This document shows positions 1 to 8,895 of a stretch of DNA of 33,470 bases, piece after piece. The position numbers were made by a program, and so were the translations under genes. Positions within the stretch are counted from its first letter, which is position 1. Each line of letters begins with the position of its first letter. Below the pieces are notes generated by a model that saw only the letters and a list, made by a program, of their open reading frames with translations, was not told the origin of the DNA and did no database searches. Origin of the DNA: an uncultured Ruminococcus sp. (lineage in GTDB: Bacteria; Bacillota; Clostridia; Oscillospirales; Acutalibacteraceae); NCBI GenBank assembly GCA_902785355.1, contig CACZYF010000029.1:1-33470 (forward strand), read 5' to 3'.

Positions 1-1
1 C

Positions 2-886
2 AAAGGCTACCTCAGCAAGAAGGGTATGGAGAAGATGCGCAGCGTGCTCACCAACGATATTTTCCGCGGTGAAATGTTCCGTATGTTCACGGATCAGACT
101 CAATTGCGCGACCGTTTGAAGAGCGAAGTCAACGATTTATTGGAAGAAACTTTGCGCTCCGAAAGCCCTTTTCAGATGTATTATCTTGCGCTTTTGGGAC
201 GGCTTAAAAAGGAATTGGACGGCTGTAAAGGCAAGAAGGTTTACGGTTATTTGCCGAAGAAAGTGAAGCGCTTTGTCGACTATGCTGTCGCTCAGTTTGC
301 CAACGATCCGAGCATCAAAGAGCTGTATCAAAAGTGGTGTGAAGTCAACCGCCAGAAGCTGAGTATGTACCACGACAGTCTGCGGGAAGACGACGTTCCT
401 CTCGAGGATAACAGCGCGTTTCGTTCGCTGAAAAACGCCGTGATCCAAGCGGCTTTGGAGATGGATTTCACGCAGTTGCCGACCGAAAATTACAGCAACA
501 TCGGCGGATTATTATCTCAGCTTGCGAAGCAGATCGCGCACAGTTCCGTAAAAAAGCTCGACGCTCTTGATAAGAAAACCGCTCGCGGAGAAAAGAAAGA
601 ACAGCAGAAGATCAATGAAAAGAAGCTCGCCCACGGATTGAAACCGGGAGGAGCTTCTGAGAAAGAAGAGGAAGAGCCGACCGAGAACTTTTCGCTTGAA
701 CCGCTCCTTGATACCATTGATATCATCCTGCTGAATAAAAAGCCCACCAAGCTCCGCCGTGTTCATGTGCCGTCCGAGGAGAAAATCCAAGAGGATTATG
801 AAGCATATCTCAGAGAGAAATACGGCGACGATTATGACGAAGACTTTGATGAAGAGGAAGGTCAGGGCTGGGGTCAGTCGATGTAA
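2..886 (+). CDS. MobP3/MobL-type relaxase, C-terminal part (cut by window edge)
   Basis: The frame is open to the first bases of the window, so the ATG at 26 is internal and the N-terminal catalytic domain lies outside. The visible part begins KGYLSKKG and continues with a helical stretch, then GKKVYGYLPKKVK and a region rich in W, Y and L (LYQKWCEVNRQKLSMY). I recognise this layout from the C-terminal half of the MobP3/MobL relaxases of Firmicutes conjugative elements, where GYLTKQG closes the nuclease domain and a GYL motif follows. Such proteins nick the oriT of the element and pilot the strand during transfer. The last 60 residues are very acidic. The next gene is convergent. The assignment rests on recalled family resemblance; the catalytic histidines are not in view, so activity cannot be judged. 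Confidence 0.7.
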   Translation, partial: KGYLSKKGMEKMRSVLTNDIFRGEMFRMFTDQTQLRDRLKSEVNDLLEETLRSESPFQMYYLALLGRLKKELDGCKGKKVYGYLPKKVKRFVDYAVAQFANDPSIKELYQKWCEVNRQKLSMYHDSLREDDVPLEDNSAFRSLKNAVIQAALEMDFTQLPTENYSNIGGLLSQLAKQIAHSSVKKLDALDKKTARGEKKEQQKINEKKLAHGLKPGGASEKEEEEPTENFSLEPLLDTIDIILLNKKPTKLRRVHVPSEEKIQEDYEAYLREKYGDDYDEDFDEEEGQGWGQSM

Positions 887-910
887 TGCTGTCCGGATTA
901 ACTGGGTGTA

Positions 911-937
911 AAAAGAAAAGCCGTCCCGAAGGACGGC
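911..937 (-). terminator. Rho-independent terminator of the dockerin gene
   Basis: A perfect 7 bp stem (GCCGTCC/GGACGGC) with a four-base loop is followed on the minus strand by TTTTCTTTT. It lies 17 bp beyond the stop of the minus-strand dockerin gene. The plus-strand side has no good T run, so it probably does not serve the relaxase gene. Confidence 0.85.
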
Positions 938-953
938 AAATCTTATGGATTTA

Positions 954-2063
954 TTAATATTTATATTCCTTGATGATACACAACTCACCCTGCACATCGT
1001 AGCGCATGGTGCAGTCATCGTACTCGACCAGGCAAGCACAGTGACCGCCCGGTACGGCGGTATTGGCATACAGATTATATGTAATGATATGGCGGTCACA
1101 GTGCTGGGTTGCTTCACCGCCCGGATAGAGAAGCATGGATTCCAAGCCTAAATCTCTGGCGGCGAAGGCGGTCAGAACCGCTCCCTCAACGCACATGATC
1201 TGTTCATATGTATAGTGATCCCGAATATATTCGGCGAAGGCTTTCATCTTTTCTCTGTCGGTCATGGACGAAGTCCAGCATGCTTTCTCTGCCGATCGAG
1301 CGACACTTAATGTCTTTTCAATATCATCGGGAGCACGATCAACGTCGACATTGACATTCACTCGGCGGATCAGCTCGCCCTTGTAATACAGCTCGATCGG
1401 GAAGATTCCGTGCGCTTCTCGGATACAGCTGATTGTCGTCTGGAAAGGAAAGTACAGTCCGCTTCTGCAGTGAGCGTAAACATATGCGAGAGGATTATCC
1501 TCTCTGTCGGTCACTTCACAATCATAACCGTGAAGGATTCCGTTCTCCTTTTCGATCAGGTAACTCTCCTTGAAACGGCTGTCGGTGTAGTCAATTTGAT
1601 TTATGTAGTGACCGTTATTGACCACTGTCGTGATATCGTGCGGATCGATCTCGCACTTTGGTATGAGCATCAAGGTAATGCTTTTATCGGCAAGCGTGAC
1701 TTCCGACGGAACCTTCTTCAAATCGAAGGTGACGCCCTCGACCGTAACATACCGATCGGTCGGTGACGGTTCATAGACGGGCTTCGAAATCGGATAGCTG
1801 TCTGATACATTCACCAACCGGCGTTGCAGGTGTGAAGCGTCCATCACGGTCACGGCGTGATCGCCATCAATGTCGGCAACAGAAGAAGTAACGGCGACAG
1901 GCGTTTGGATCCCGACCGTGTACCGCTGAATGACCGTTGCGTCGGTGATAGTGATCTCACCGTCACCATCGGCGTCACCTAACATTCTACTCTCGGCTCT
2001 GACGGATACAGACATCATCATCGCCATACAAAGCGATAAAGACAAAACAGATTTGATTTTCAT
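954..2063 (-). CDS. Exported dockerin protein with transglutaminase-like C-terminal domain
   Basis: This 369-residue protein has a cleavable signal peptide (MKIKSVLSLSL... up to about residue 23). It is followed at once by a type I dockerin pair: DADGDGEITITDATVIQRY and DIDGDHAVTVMDASHLQRR, both with the calcium-loop aspartates. The C-terminal third has a possible Cys-His-Asp set (MCVEGAVLTAF, GGHCACLVEYDD, MRYDVQG), as in transglutaminase-like cysteine peptidases. Dockerins bind cohesins on scaffoldins or on the cell wall; a role in cell-surface or polysaccharide assemblies is inferred. The start was placed at ATG 2063 because AAGGAGGT stands 7 bases before it; an in-frame ATG at 2081 has no such site. 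A dockerin right behind the signal peptide is unusual, since most sit at the C terminus. It has its own promoter and terminator. Confidence 0.75.
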   Translation of the reverse strand: MKIKSVLSLSLCMAMMMSVSVRAESRMLGDADGDGEITITDATVIQRYTVGIQTPVAVTSSVADIDGDHAVTVMDASHLQRRLVNVSDSYPISKPVYEPSPTDRYVTVEGVTFDLKKVPSEVTLADKSITLMLIPKCEIDPHDITTVVNNGHYINQIDYTDSRFKESYLIEKENGILHGYDCEVTDREDNPLAYVYAHCRSGLYFPFQTTISCIREAHGIFPIELYYKGELIRRVNVNVDVDRAPDDIEKTLSVARSAEKACWTSSMTDREKMKAFAEYIRDHYTYEQIMCVEGAVLTAFAARDLGLESMLLYPGGEATQHCDRHIITYNLYANTAVPGGHCACLVEYDDCTMRYDVQGELCIIKEYKY

Positions 2064-2091
2064 AACAGAAACCTCCTTCACGGTTTGGTGT

Positions 2092-2120
2092 ATTTTAGCT
2101 TAGGTTAGGAGGTTTTACAA
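2092..2120 (-). promoter_or_regulatory. Sigma-A-type promoter of the dockerin gene
   Basis: On the minus strand TTGTAA is followed after 17 bp by TAAAAT, about 30 bp before the ATG at 2063. The match is fair and the position is right; this is a sequence prediction only. Confidence 0.55.
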
Positions 2121-2158
2121 GTAGAAAAACGCACAGATTATTCGTGCAATCCGACGGA

Positions 2159-2186
2159 AAAATTTACCCTGCATTATCAATGAAAA
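2159..2186. repeat. Left copy of a 28 bp imperfect direct repeat bracketing the integrase/dynamin block
   Basis: AAAATTTACC starts and CAATGAAAA ends a 28 bp stretch that recurs at 8811-8838 with 25 of 28 bases identical. This copy lies 60 bp before the first integrase gene. The other copy overlaps the stop codon of the second dynamin-like gene. I read the pair as candidate attachment sites or module ends. Confidence 0.55.
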
Positions 2187-2245
2187 AGCTGGATATTTCA
2201 ATCGTTATGTGGTATGTTGTTTGACTTAGAAAGGGGGATTGTCAT

Positions 2246-3397
2246 ATGGCAAAGCGCAGACCGAGCGGAGACGGTACCGTCCGCAAGCGCGTCGACGGAC
2301 GCTGGGAAGGGCGCATCATCATCGGACAGATCCTGACCGCCAAAACGCAGAAGGAGCTCGTCGACCGAATTCACCGCGCACAGGATGAGTACGACGGCGT
2401 CGATCTCAGCGAGAAGAGCGACATGACCCTCGAGGAATGGTGCGAGCGCTGGCTGAACGATTACGCAAAGCCCAATCTGAGACCGGGGACGGTAAGCGCA
2501 TACAGCGGTGTCGTCTACCGCCATATTATCCCGAACCTCGGCACGAAGGTGATCCGCTTCATCAAGAGCTCAGACATACGCCGATTTTATGCGAACGAGA
2601 AGGCAAACGGCAGACAAAGGTGCCGTCACACTAAAGGCAAAGGCTTGTCCGATACATCGGTACGCAAGATACACATGCTTCTGCATGAGATCCTCGAATC
2701 AGCCGTCAGAGCGCACCTGATCCCGTCCAATCCCTGCGACGGCGTGGCGATTCCGAAGACCGGCTACGCGCCGAAGAAGATCCTCACCGAAGCGGAGCTT
2801 GACCGCTTCATGAAAGCAATCGCGGAAGAACCGCTCTGGTATGACTTCTTCTATACCGAAGCGACAACAGGACTGCGCAGGGGAGAGATCTGCGGTCTGA
2901 AATGGGAGGACATCGACTTTGATTCAGGCAGGCTGAGCGTTCGCAGAAACGTCACCAAGCGCACCTCAAAAGTTATGCTCGTCGGTGAGACAAAAACGAA
3001 CACAGGCAAGCGCACTATCCTGCTTCCGCCCGGCACGCTCCACCTGCTGAAAAGGCGCCGTGAGAAGATCGCCTCCGAATGGGTGTTCCCCGACTTCTTT
3101 GACAACGCCGTGCCTGTCGCGCCGTACAGCGCTTATCATAAACTCAAGACGATCCTGAAAAAGGCTGACCTGCCCGACATCCGCTTCCACGATCTCAGAC
3201 ACACCTTCGCTACCCACGCGCTGGCAAGCGGAGTGGACGCGAAAACGCTGTCGGGCATCCTCGGACACACCGATCCGAGCTTCACGCTCGATACCTATAC
3301 CCATGTCACCAGCGATATGCACCAGAGAGCGAAGGACATCGTCGGGAGCTTTCTCGATGACTTAACGGGAGGAGAAGAAGATGGCGAAGAAACGTAA
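2246..3397 (+). CDS. Tyrosine recombinase/integrase (first of an overlapping pair)
   Basis: This 383-residue phage-type integrase catalyses site-specific strand exchange through a covalent 3'-phosphotyrosine. It has an N-terminal AP2-like arm-binding domain (residues 5-50, with DGRWEGRIIIG), a SAM-like core-binding domain (about 60-165), and a C-terminal catalytic domain. The catalytic set is complete: R211 (TTGLRRGE), a lysine near 250 (ETKTNTGKR), H315 and R318 (HDLRHTFATHA), H341 (LGHTDPS) and the nucleophile Y351 (LDTYTH). The ATG at 2246 follows AAGGGGG. The last 17 bp overlap the second integrase gene, so the two are probably translated together. The N termini of the two proteins are closely alike (GRWEGRIIIG in both), suggesting an old tandem duplication that then diverged. 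Confidence 0.95.
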   Translation: MAKRRPSGDGTVRKRVDGRWEGRIIIGQILTAKTQKELVDRIHRAQDEYDGVDLSEKSDMTLEEWCERWLNDYAKPNLRPGTVSAYSGVVYRHIIPNLGTKVIRFIKSSDIRRFYANEKANGRQRCRHTKGKGLSDTSVRKIHMLLHEILESAVRAHLIPSNPCDGVAIPKTGYAPKKILTEAELDRFMKAIAEEPLWYDFFYTEATTGLRRGEICGLKWEDIDFDSGRLSVRRNVTKRTSKVMLVGETKTNTGKRTILLPPGTLHLLKRRREKIASEWVFPDFFDNAVPVAPYSAYHKLKTILKKADLPDIRFHDLRHTFATHALASGVDAKTLSGILGHTDPSFTLDTYTHVTSDMHQRAKDIVGSFLDDLTGGEEDGEET

Positions 3398-4829
3398 GGA
3401 CGGCGAAGGAACCCTCCGGCTGAGAAAAGACGGCAGATGGGAAGGGCGTATCATCATCGGCTACGATGAAAAGGATAAGGCAATCACCAAGACCGTAACG
3501 GCACGCTCCAAGCGCGCGTGTGAGACGAAGCTCAAGGAATTAAGGACGAAACACGCTCCCGCGATCGGCGTCTCCAGACGGCAGGCAAAACCCGATATGA
3601 AGCTCGCCGACTGGCTCGATATGTGGTACAAGCTGTATGTCAAGCCAAAGTCAAAGCCGGGCACACACGCGCAGTATGAGACCTTCATCTATCAGCACAT
3701 CAATCCGCAGATAGGGGAGATCCCGCTCTCAAAGCTCACCCAGGAGGATATCCAGACCTTCCTCAGCAACGAGAAGAAAAACGGCAGGCTCACCCTGCGC
3801 GATGTATTCGGCGCGGGAATGTCTGATGCCTCTGTCCGCAAGATGGGGATCATCATCAGCTCCGCCCTGAGGAAAGCGACAGAGCAGAAGCTCCTGCGTT
3901 CCAATCCCGCGAAAGGTACCAAGCTCCCGCCGAAGAAACAGGCAGAGATACACATCCTCACACATGAGCAGTTCAGAAATCTGCTGTTACAGGCAAAGGA
4001 AGACGGCGCGTATGAGATCGTCCTGCTCGAGCTGAGCACAGGCGTCAGGCGCGGAGAGCTCTGCGGTCTGAAATGGGACGACCTCAATTTCTCCACGGGT
4101 GCGCTCCGCATCAGCCGACAGATCATCCGTACCGAAAATGGGCTTGAGGAATCCTCGCTCAAGACGAAGGAGAGCAAGCGGACGGTTTACCTGCCCGATA
4201 CTGTTCTGCAGGTCATGCGGGAGCTGAAAGAAAAGACCGACTCGCCGTGGATCTTCCCCTCGCCGAGGAACGGCGCGAAACCGCGCGATCCGAAATCGCT
4301 TCGCAAAAAGGTCATCAACGTGATGGAACACGCAGGTATCACAGGCGTGCGCTTCCATGATCTCAGACACACCTTCGCTACCTACGCCCTCGAGTACGGC
4401 ATGGACGTCAAAACGGTGTCGATGATTATCGGCCATTCCTCTGTCGCGACCACGCTCAACACCTACAGCCACATCACGAGCGAGATGGAGAAGAAAGCAG
4501 CCGAGAAGATCGAGGGCGGTATCGGTACGAGCGACGCGTTCGAAGAGCATGAAGCAAAGCTCCCCGAGCCCGAAAAGCGGGAAAGGCTAAAGCCGTTCAA
4601 GCCCTATAAAAGAAAATACCGCCGATCGGGAACCGGCGGTATCTACAAGCTGAACGATCACCTCTACGAGGGACGCTATACGCCCACCAACGCGCAAGGC
4701 GAGCGCGAACCCCACAACGTCTACGCCCAAACCTACGAGGAGTGTGAGCAAAAGCTCAACGCCATGATCGAAGAGGTAAAAGCGAGGATCAAGGCGGAAA
4801 AGGAGCAACAGAATTCATCGAAACAATAA
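3381..4829 (+). CDS. Tyrosine recombinase/integrase with a second, C-terminal AP2-like domain
   Basis: This 482-residue integrase overlaps the preceding one by 17 bp and is preceded by GGGAGGAG. Its order is AP2-like arm-binding domain (about 7-52), core-binding domain, then catalytic domain with intact STGVRRGELCGL, HDLRHTFATYAL, GHSSVATTLNTYSH and the nucleophilic tyrosine in the last motif. About 100 residues continue beyond the tyrosine. From residue 417, GTGGIYKLNDHLYEGRY...YEECEQKLNAM repeats the pattern of the N-terminal domain (GTLRLRKDGRWEGR...RACETKLKEL). It therefore seems to carry a DNA-binding domain at each end. Paired recombinases may share one reaction or control its direction; which applies here cannot be told from sequence. 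Confidence 0.93.
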   Translation: MAKKRKDGEGTLRLRKDGRWEGRIIIGYDEKDKAITKTVTARSKRACETKLKELRTKHAPAIGVSRRQAKPDMKLADWLDMWYKLYVKPKSKPGTHAQYETFIYQHINPQIGEIPLSKLTQEDIQTFLSNEKKNGRLTLRDVFGAGMSDASVRKMGIIISSALRKATEQKLLRSNPAKGTKLPPKKQAEIHILTHEQFRNLLLQAKEDGAYEIVLLELSTGVRRGELCGLKWDDLNFSTGALRISRQIIRTENGLEESSLKTKESKRTVYLPDTVLQVMRELKEKTDSPWIFPSPRNGAKPRDPKSLRKKVINVMEHAGITGVRFHDLRHTFATYALEYGMDVKTVSMIIGHSSVATTLNTYSHITSEMEKKAAEKIEGGIGTSDAFEEHEAKLPEPEKRERLKPFKPYKRKYRRSGTGGIYKLNDHLYEGRYTPTNAQGEREPHNVYAQTYEECEQKLNAMIEEVKARIKAEKEQQNSSKQ

Positions 4830-4900
4830 GTGCATTTCAATCAATACATTGTGATTATGTATATCACTTATGCATTGTGTCTAAAAATCATAGAAGAGTT

Positions 4901-4929
4901 TTGTATACATAGCAAAACAATAATATGAT
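4901..4929 (+). promoter_or_regulatory. Promoter of the dynamin-like gene pair
   Basis: TTGTAT and TATGAT are separated by 17 bp, about 90 bp before the ATG at 5018, in the AT-rich gap between integrase and dynamin genes. No terminator hairpin is visible after the integrase, so read-through from upstream is possible as well. Confidence 0.5.
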
Positions 4930-5017
4930 ATAATTGAACATATTAGTTGAAAAACAATGAATAAACCCTTGTATAGCAGATTAACAATCAGTATGGTTTG
5001 TTCCTGAGGTGGGGCAC

Positions 5018-7123
5018 ATGAAAAAGCATGATTTAAACGCTGTATTAAAAGAGTGTAAAAAAAGCGCTTCTGCCGGATATAGAATCGCAACGAAACAGCA
5101 TAGGGAATTAAAGAATACCTTAGCTGAAGCGAAGGAAGAGATTAAGAATACACTGATAGAGTTTCAGACTTCTCAGTGTTATTTTTCGGGTGCAACAGAA
5201 ATGCTCTCCGACCAATTAACAGAAATAAGCAACTCCTTCGATACAGTTTCTTTTGCCTTTACTGAAGATTTACAAAACCTTCATGAAAAACTATCCAAGT
5301 TCTCCATAACATTATTTGGAAGAACAATGGCAGGGAAGTCAACTCTGATGGAGATCCTTACACACGGAGACGGTGCATCGATCGGAAAAGGGGCTCAAAG
5401 AACAACTCGTGATATCAGAACTTACATCTGGAAAGATCTGGAGATAACAGACGTTCCCGGGGTAGGTGCTTTTGGTGGCGAAGATGACGAGAACGTTGCG
5501 TACGAAGCAGCAAAAAGATCTGATCTAATTCTTTTCCTGATAACGGATGATGCACCTCAGGCTGTAGAAGCGGAATGTTTCGGAAGACTCGTTGATCTCG
5601 GAAAACCAATGATATGTTTGATGAATGTCAAAGTTGCAATGCCCGAAGGAAAGAATCAGAAACTCATCATCAGGGACATCAATAAGCGTTTTGACACCGA
5701 ACGTCTTGACGTGATACGCCGCCAGTTTTTACAGTATGGTCAGCAACTCGGTCAGGATTGGGATTCTGTACCGTTTGTATATGTTCATTTGAAAGCGGCT
5801 TATTTGGCACAGCAAACAAAAGATCGTGATCTGGCAGATGGCTTGAATACCGTCAGTCGGATCGACGACCTGAAAAATATGATAATTGAACAGGTCAGAG
5901 AAAAAGGAGCTTTTTACAGAGAAAAGACTTTCCTTGATTCTATCTCTGTTCCGATCCTTAGATCCATGGAAAGCCTTCTTGATCAGAGCTTGCTGAATAG
6001 TCAACAGGGCCGCATTATCCTTTCAAAAAAAAGACAGCTGAATCAATGGAAAAAAGACTTTCATCGTGACGGAAAAAAGCGCATCGAATCATTGCTGATT
6101 AACATTCGAAGTCAGTTGAATTCCGAGATAGCTGCATTTGCGGAGGAGCATTATGATGATTCTAAGGCGGATAAAGCATGGAATCGTGTCATAAGACAGC
6201 ACGATGTCAGCGGACAATGTCAGGATCTGTTATTTGAGCTTGAAGAGAGATGCAACAGCAAGATCATGGAGGTATCCAGAGAAATAACGAGCGAATTGAA
6301 TTATATCTCCGCTGTCAGTGCGGACAAGACGCTTCGTATGAATCATATTATTGATGAAAAGAAGATATGGAATTGGGCGGCAGTTTTAATAGGAGGAGGA
6401 TTATCCATAGCAGCCGCTATAGCAGGGCTGTTTGGAGCAACTGCGGCAGTGGCACCTCTCGGCGTTGCTGCGGGTTTGGTTGCAGGCGTTGCAGTTGTAG
6501 GAGATATCTTTTTCTCTAAGCGTTCCAAAAAAGAACATGAGGCAAGAAAACGGCTTGAAAGGAAATTGCAGGAAAATGTAAATAAGGTATGTGATAAGAT
6601 CAACAAGGACAGCAATGATTATCTGGATGCTCTGATTACAAAGAGGATGGATGCTCTTATCATGGAAATGAGCAGAATTGATTCAGTCGTATTTCGTTTG
6701 GCGGATACTCAAAGAGAACTTGCGTGGAAACTGAATGATCATTTGTTGGATCTGAATTACAAAACAGCATCGGAAGCGATGAGGTTTATCGGTGTTGAGG
6801 ATTCGGAATACAGTATAATGAGCGTTGCACGTATTCCCGGAACCGAAAATATCTTATGCTTAGATAACGATAGAACATTTTCTGAAGACCTAACGAAACA
6901 GATGGCAGAGTTGATGTCAGAGAGAATCAGCACAATAGATCGTGCCGATAAAAAAGAGATAATGATTTCAAGAGTGATAGGGAATGAAGCAGACATAAGA
7001 TCTGTTTCTATCGAGGAAAAGATCGGAGTTGCTCATATAAAAACAGAGAACGGATCTCCTTATCTGAAGAACAAAATCAGAATGGCACAGCAATTAACTC
7101 AGATAGCGATAACCGATGAATGA
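5018..7123 (+). CDS. Dynamin-like large GTPase (first of a pair)
   Basis: This 701-residue protein has a G domain after an N-terminal helical part: G1 is GRTMAGKST (residues 101-109), G2 lies around QRTTRDI, G3 is DVPG (145-148) and a G4-like LMNVK follows. A long helical, coiled-coil-rich middle leads to a glycine/alanine-rich hydrophobic hairpin near residues 450-500 (WAAVLIGGGLSIAAAIAGLF and onward), the membrane-inserting paddle position of bacterial dynamins. Dynamin-like proteins hydrolyse GTP to remodel or tether membranes, and paired bacterial ones can form mixed complexes. ATG 5018 was chosen because GAGGTG precedes it by 6 bases; a GTG at 5009 is inside that site. It lies 9 bp from the second GTPase gene, so the two form an operon behind the integrases. 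Base use is more AT-rich than in the chromosomal core. Confidence 0.85.
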   Translation: MKKHDLNAVLKECKKSASAGYRIATKQHRELKNTLAEAKEEIKNTLIEFQTSQCYFSGATEMLSDQLTEISNSFDTVSFAFTEDLQNLHEKLSKFSITLFGRTMAGKSTLMEILTHGDGASIGKGAQRTTRDIRTYIWKDLEITDVPGVGAFGGEDDENVAYEAAKRSDLILFLITDDAPQAVEAECFGRLVDLGKPMICLMNVKVAMPEGKNQKLIIRDINKRFDTERLDVIRRQFLQYGQQLGQDWDSVPFVYVHLKAAYLAQQTKDRDLADGLNTVSRIDDLKNMIIEQVREKGAFYREKTFLDSISVPILRSMESLLDQSLLNSQQGRIILSKKRQLNQWKKDFHRDGKKRIESLLINIRSQLNSEIAAFAEEHYDDSKADKAWNRVIRQHDVSGQCQDLLFELEERCNSKIMEVSREITSELNYISAVSADKTLRMNHIIDEKKIWNWAAVLIGGGLSIAAAIAGLFGATAAVAPLGVAAGLVAGVAVVGDIFFSKRSKKEHEARKRLERKLQENVNKVCDKINKDSNDYLDALITKRMDALIMEMSRIDSVVFRLADTQRELAWKLNDHLLDLNYKTASEAMRFIGVEDSEYSIMSVARIPGTENILCLDNDRTFSEDLTKQMAELMSERISTIDRADKKEIMISRVIGNEADIRSVSIEEKIGVAHIKTENGSPYLKNKIRMAQQLTQIAITDE

Positions 7124-7132
7124 GGTGACATT

Positions 7133-8812
7133 ATGTTTATCATTGCAGAGTATTCAAAAAAAGGCGAAGAATTAAAGGAGCGGACAAAACAGCTTTTTGA
7201 AGAGGCGAATATGGATTTTACGGAATCTGATGAAGACACAGATATCATCAGACTGGCTTTTGCAGGACAGTACAGCGCCGGTAAGTCGTCTATCATTAAG
7301 ATGTTGACGGGACGTTCGGATATTTCCGTCGGTGCCGGTATTACAACACAGGATGTCCACACCTATGAATGGAGCGGGATGGAAGTAATCGACACCCCCG
7401 GTATCGGAACAGGAATCCGCTATGATCATGACGAAATATCCTACAGAGCTTTTGCCGGTGCGGATATGATCGTATATGTTGTTACCAATGAGCTGTTCGA
7501 TTCTTTTTTGGCAGAACATTTCAGAAATCTCGCTATTGAAAAAGACAAGGCGGGAGAAATGATACTGGTAGTCAACAAAATGGAGAGAACCTCAGAAGGA
7601 AATACGAAAGAACAGCAGGATATTATTCGTGAAGATCTGCGAGATGTTCTTGCTCCTTATTCTCCCGAACAATTGAATCTATGCTTTCTTGATGCGGAAT
7701 CCTATCTCGAAACGGACGATGAAGATGACCCTGAAATAGTGAATGAACTGGTGGAAAGAAGCGGATTCTCTCACTTTATTGAGATATTAAATCACTTTGT
7801 TTCTGAAAAAAGTCTTTCCGCTAAACTGACGACCGGACTTTACATTCTTGATAAAAAGTTAGAGAAGGCGATTGAAGAGCTGAGACCGAAGTCATCTGAT
7901 GCGGATATAGATGCACTGGAGGAGAACTATTTACAGCAACGTCATGTTTTTGTAGATGCACGCGTAAGGATAGAGCAGGAAGTGAAAGATATCTTTTCTA
8001 ATGCTGCGTCCGAAGTTCGTAATCTAGGGCTTGAATCCGCTAATCTCATATATGAGGGGTGTAAAAAAGAAGAAGTTGAGTTTGAACTTGAAAATAATGT
8101 GCGTCAATCAAATGAGATAATAGAAAAGTGTCAGCAGGATGCCGCGTTATTGATTGAAACGAGATTGACTGCAATGGGTCAGGAAATTGAAGAAATGGAA
8201 AACTCAGTTTTTTCAAGAGAATTGAAAATGCGTTTGAGCGGCAAATTTGACGGTCTTCCTGAAAATGTCAAAAAAATGTTTGGTGCAGCCGTACCCGAAA
8301 TACAGAAGGCAGGACAAGCTCTGGTGAATAACGCGTATAAGGCCGGAGCTGAAGGAGGTTTGAAACTTGCGAATTTCGCAGGTGGAAATGTTCATGATAT
8401 TGTTTTGAAAGCAGGAAAGATGATCGGCTATAAGTTCAAACCTTGGCAGGCCGTAAAAATTGCAAAAGGGGTTGCAGTAGGAGGACATATTCTTGGCATC
8501 GTCGGTGTAGGTTTAAATGTTTTTATGCAGATAAAAGAAGATGTTGACACCGATCGGATCCGTATAGATATGAGAAACAACCGCCAAAATATCAGAAGCC
8601 AATTTAACTCGGCAGCAAATGAACTGGAAGATTTCGGCCGCGGTTTTGTTCAGAATTCAATTGAGAAATCTCTGGCAGAGCCTATTTCGGATTTGGATAA
8701 TAAGATTCGAGATATTCGCGAGTCTCGTTCAAATCGAAGTGCTGTATGTAATAAAATGGAATTACTTCAAAGGGAATGTCAAACCCTTATACACGATATT
8801 CATAATATGTAA
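7133..8812 (+). CDS. Dynamin-like GTPase (second of a pair)
   Basis: This 559-residue protein has its G domain near the N terminus: G1 GQYSAGKSS (45-53), a threonine-rich G2 (GAGITTQDV), G3 DTPG (87-90) and G4 VVNKME. A long helical region follows. A glycine-rich hydrophobic stretch near 435-460 (GVAVGGHILGIVGVGLNVFM) could be its membrane-contact segment. It starts 9 bp after its partner, behind GAGGTG. The partners share the fold but little plain sequence, which fits a heteromeric pair such as those described in Campylobacter and in the Leo proteins of E. coli. The adjacent integrases make a mobile, possibly anti-phage, cargo role likely, but that is inference. A bidirectional terminator follows directly. 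Confidence 0.85.
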   Translation: MFIIAEYSKKGEELKERTKQLFEEANMDFTESDEDTDIIRLAFAGQYSAGKSSIIKMLTGRSDISVGAGITTQDVHTYEWSGMEVIDTPGIGTGIRYDHDEISYRAFAGADMIVYVVTNELFDSFLAEHFRNLAIEKDKAGEMILVVNKMERTSEGNTKEQQDIIREDLRDVLAPYSPEQLNLCFLDAESYLETDDEDDPEIVNELVERSGFSHFIEILNHFVSEKSLSAKLTTGLYILDKKLEKAIEELRPKSSDADIDALEENYLQQRHVFVDARVRIEQEVKDIFSNAASEVRNLGLESANLIYEGCKKEEVEFELENNVRQSNEIIEKCQQDAALLIETRLTAMGQEIEEMENSVFSRELKMRLSGKFDGLPENVKKMFGAAVPEIQKAGQALVNNAYKAGAEGGLKLANFAGGNVHDIVLKAGKMIGYKFKPWQAVKIAKGVAVGGHILGIVGVGLNVFMQIKEDVDTDRIRIDMRNNRQNIRSQFNSAANELEDFGRGFVQNSIEKSLAEPISDLDNKIRDIRESRSNRSAVCNKMELLQRECQTLIHDIHNM

Positions 8813-8838
8813 AATTTACCTTGCCTTAACAATGAAAA
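8811..8838. repeat. Right copy of the 28 bp imperfect direct repeat
   Basis: This is the partner of 2159-2186 (25 of 28 bases identical, same orientation). It overlaps the TAA stop of the second dynamin-like gene and runs into the left arm of the terminator hairpin. Confidence 0.55.
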
Positions 8839-8871
8839 CAGCCGTCAAGCACCAAACTTGACGGCTGTTTT
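8835..8871. terminator. Bidirectional terminator between convergent genes
   Basis: AAAACAGCCGTCAAG pairs with CTTGACGGCTGTTTT across a 7-base loop. A runs on one side and T runs on the other let it stop both the dynamin operon (plus) and the RloC-like gene (minus). Confidence 0.9.
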
Positions 8872-8895
8872 GGTCGAAATACAGAGTACGATATT

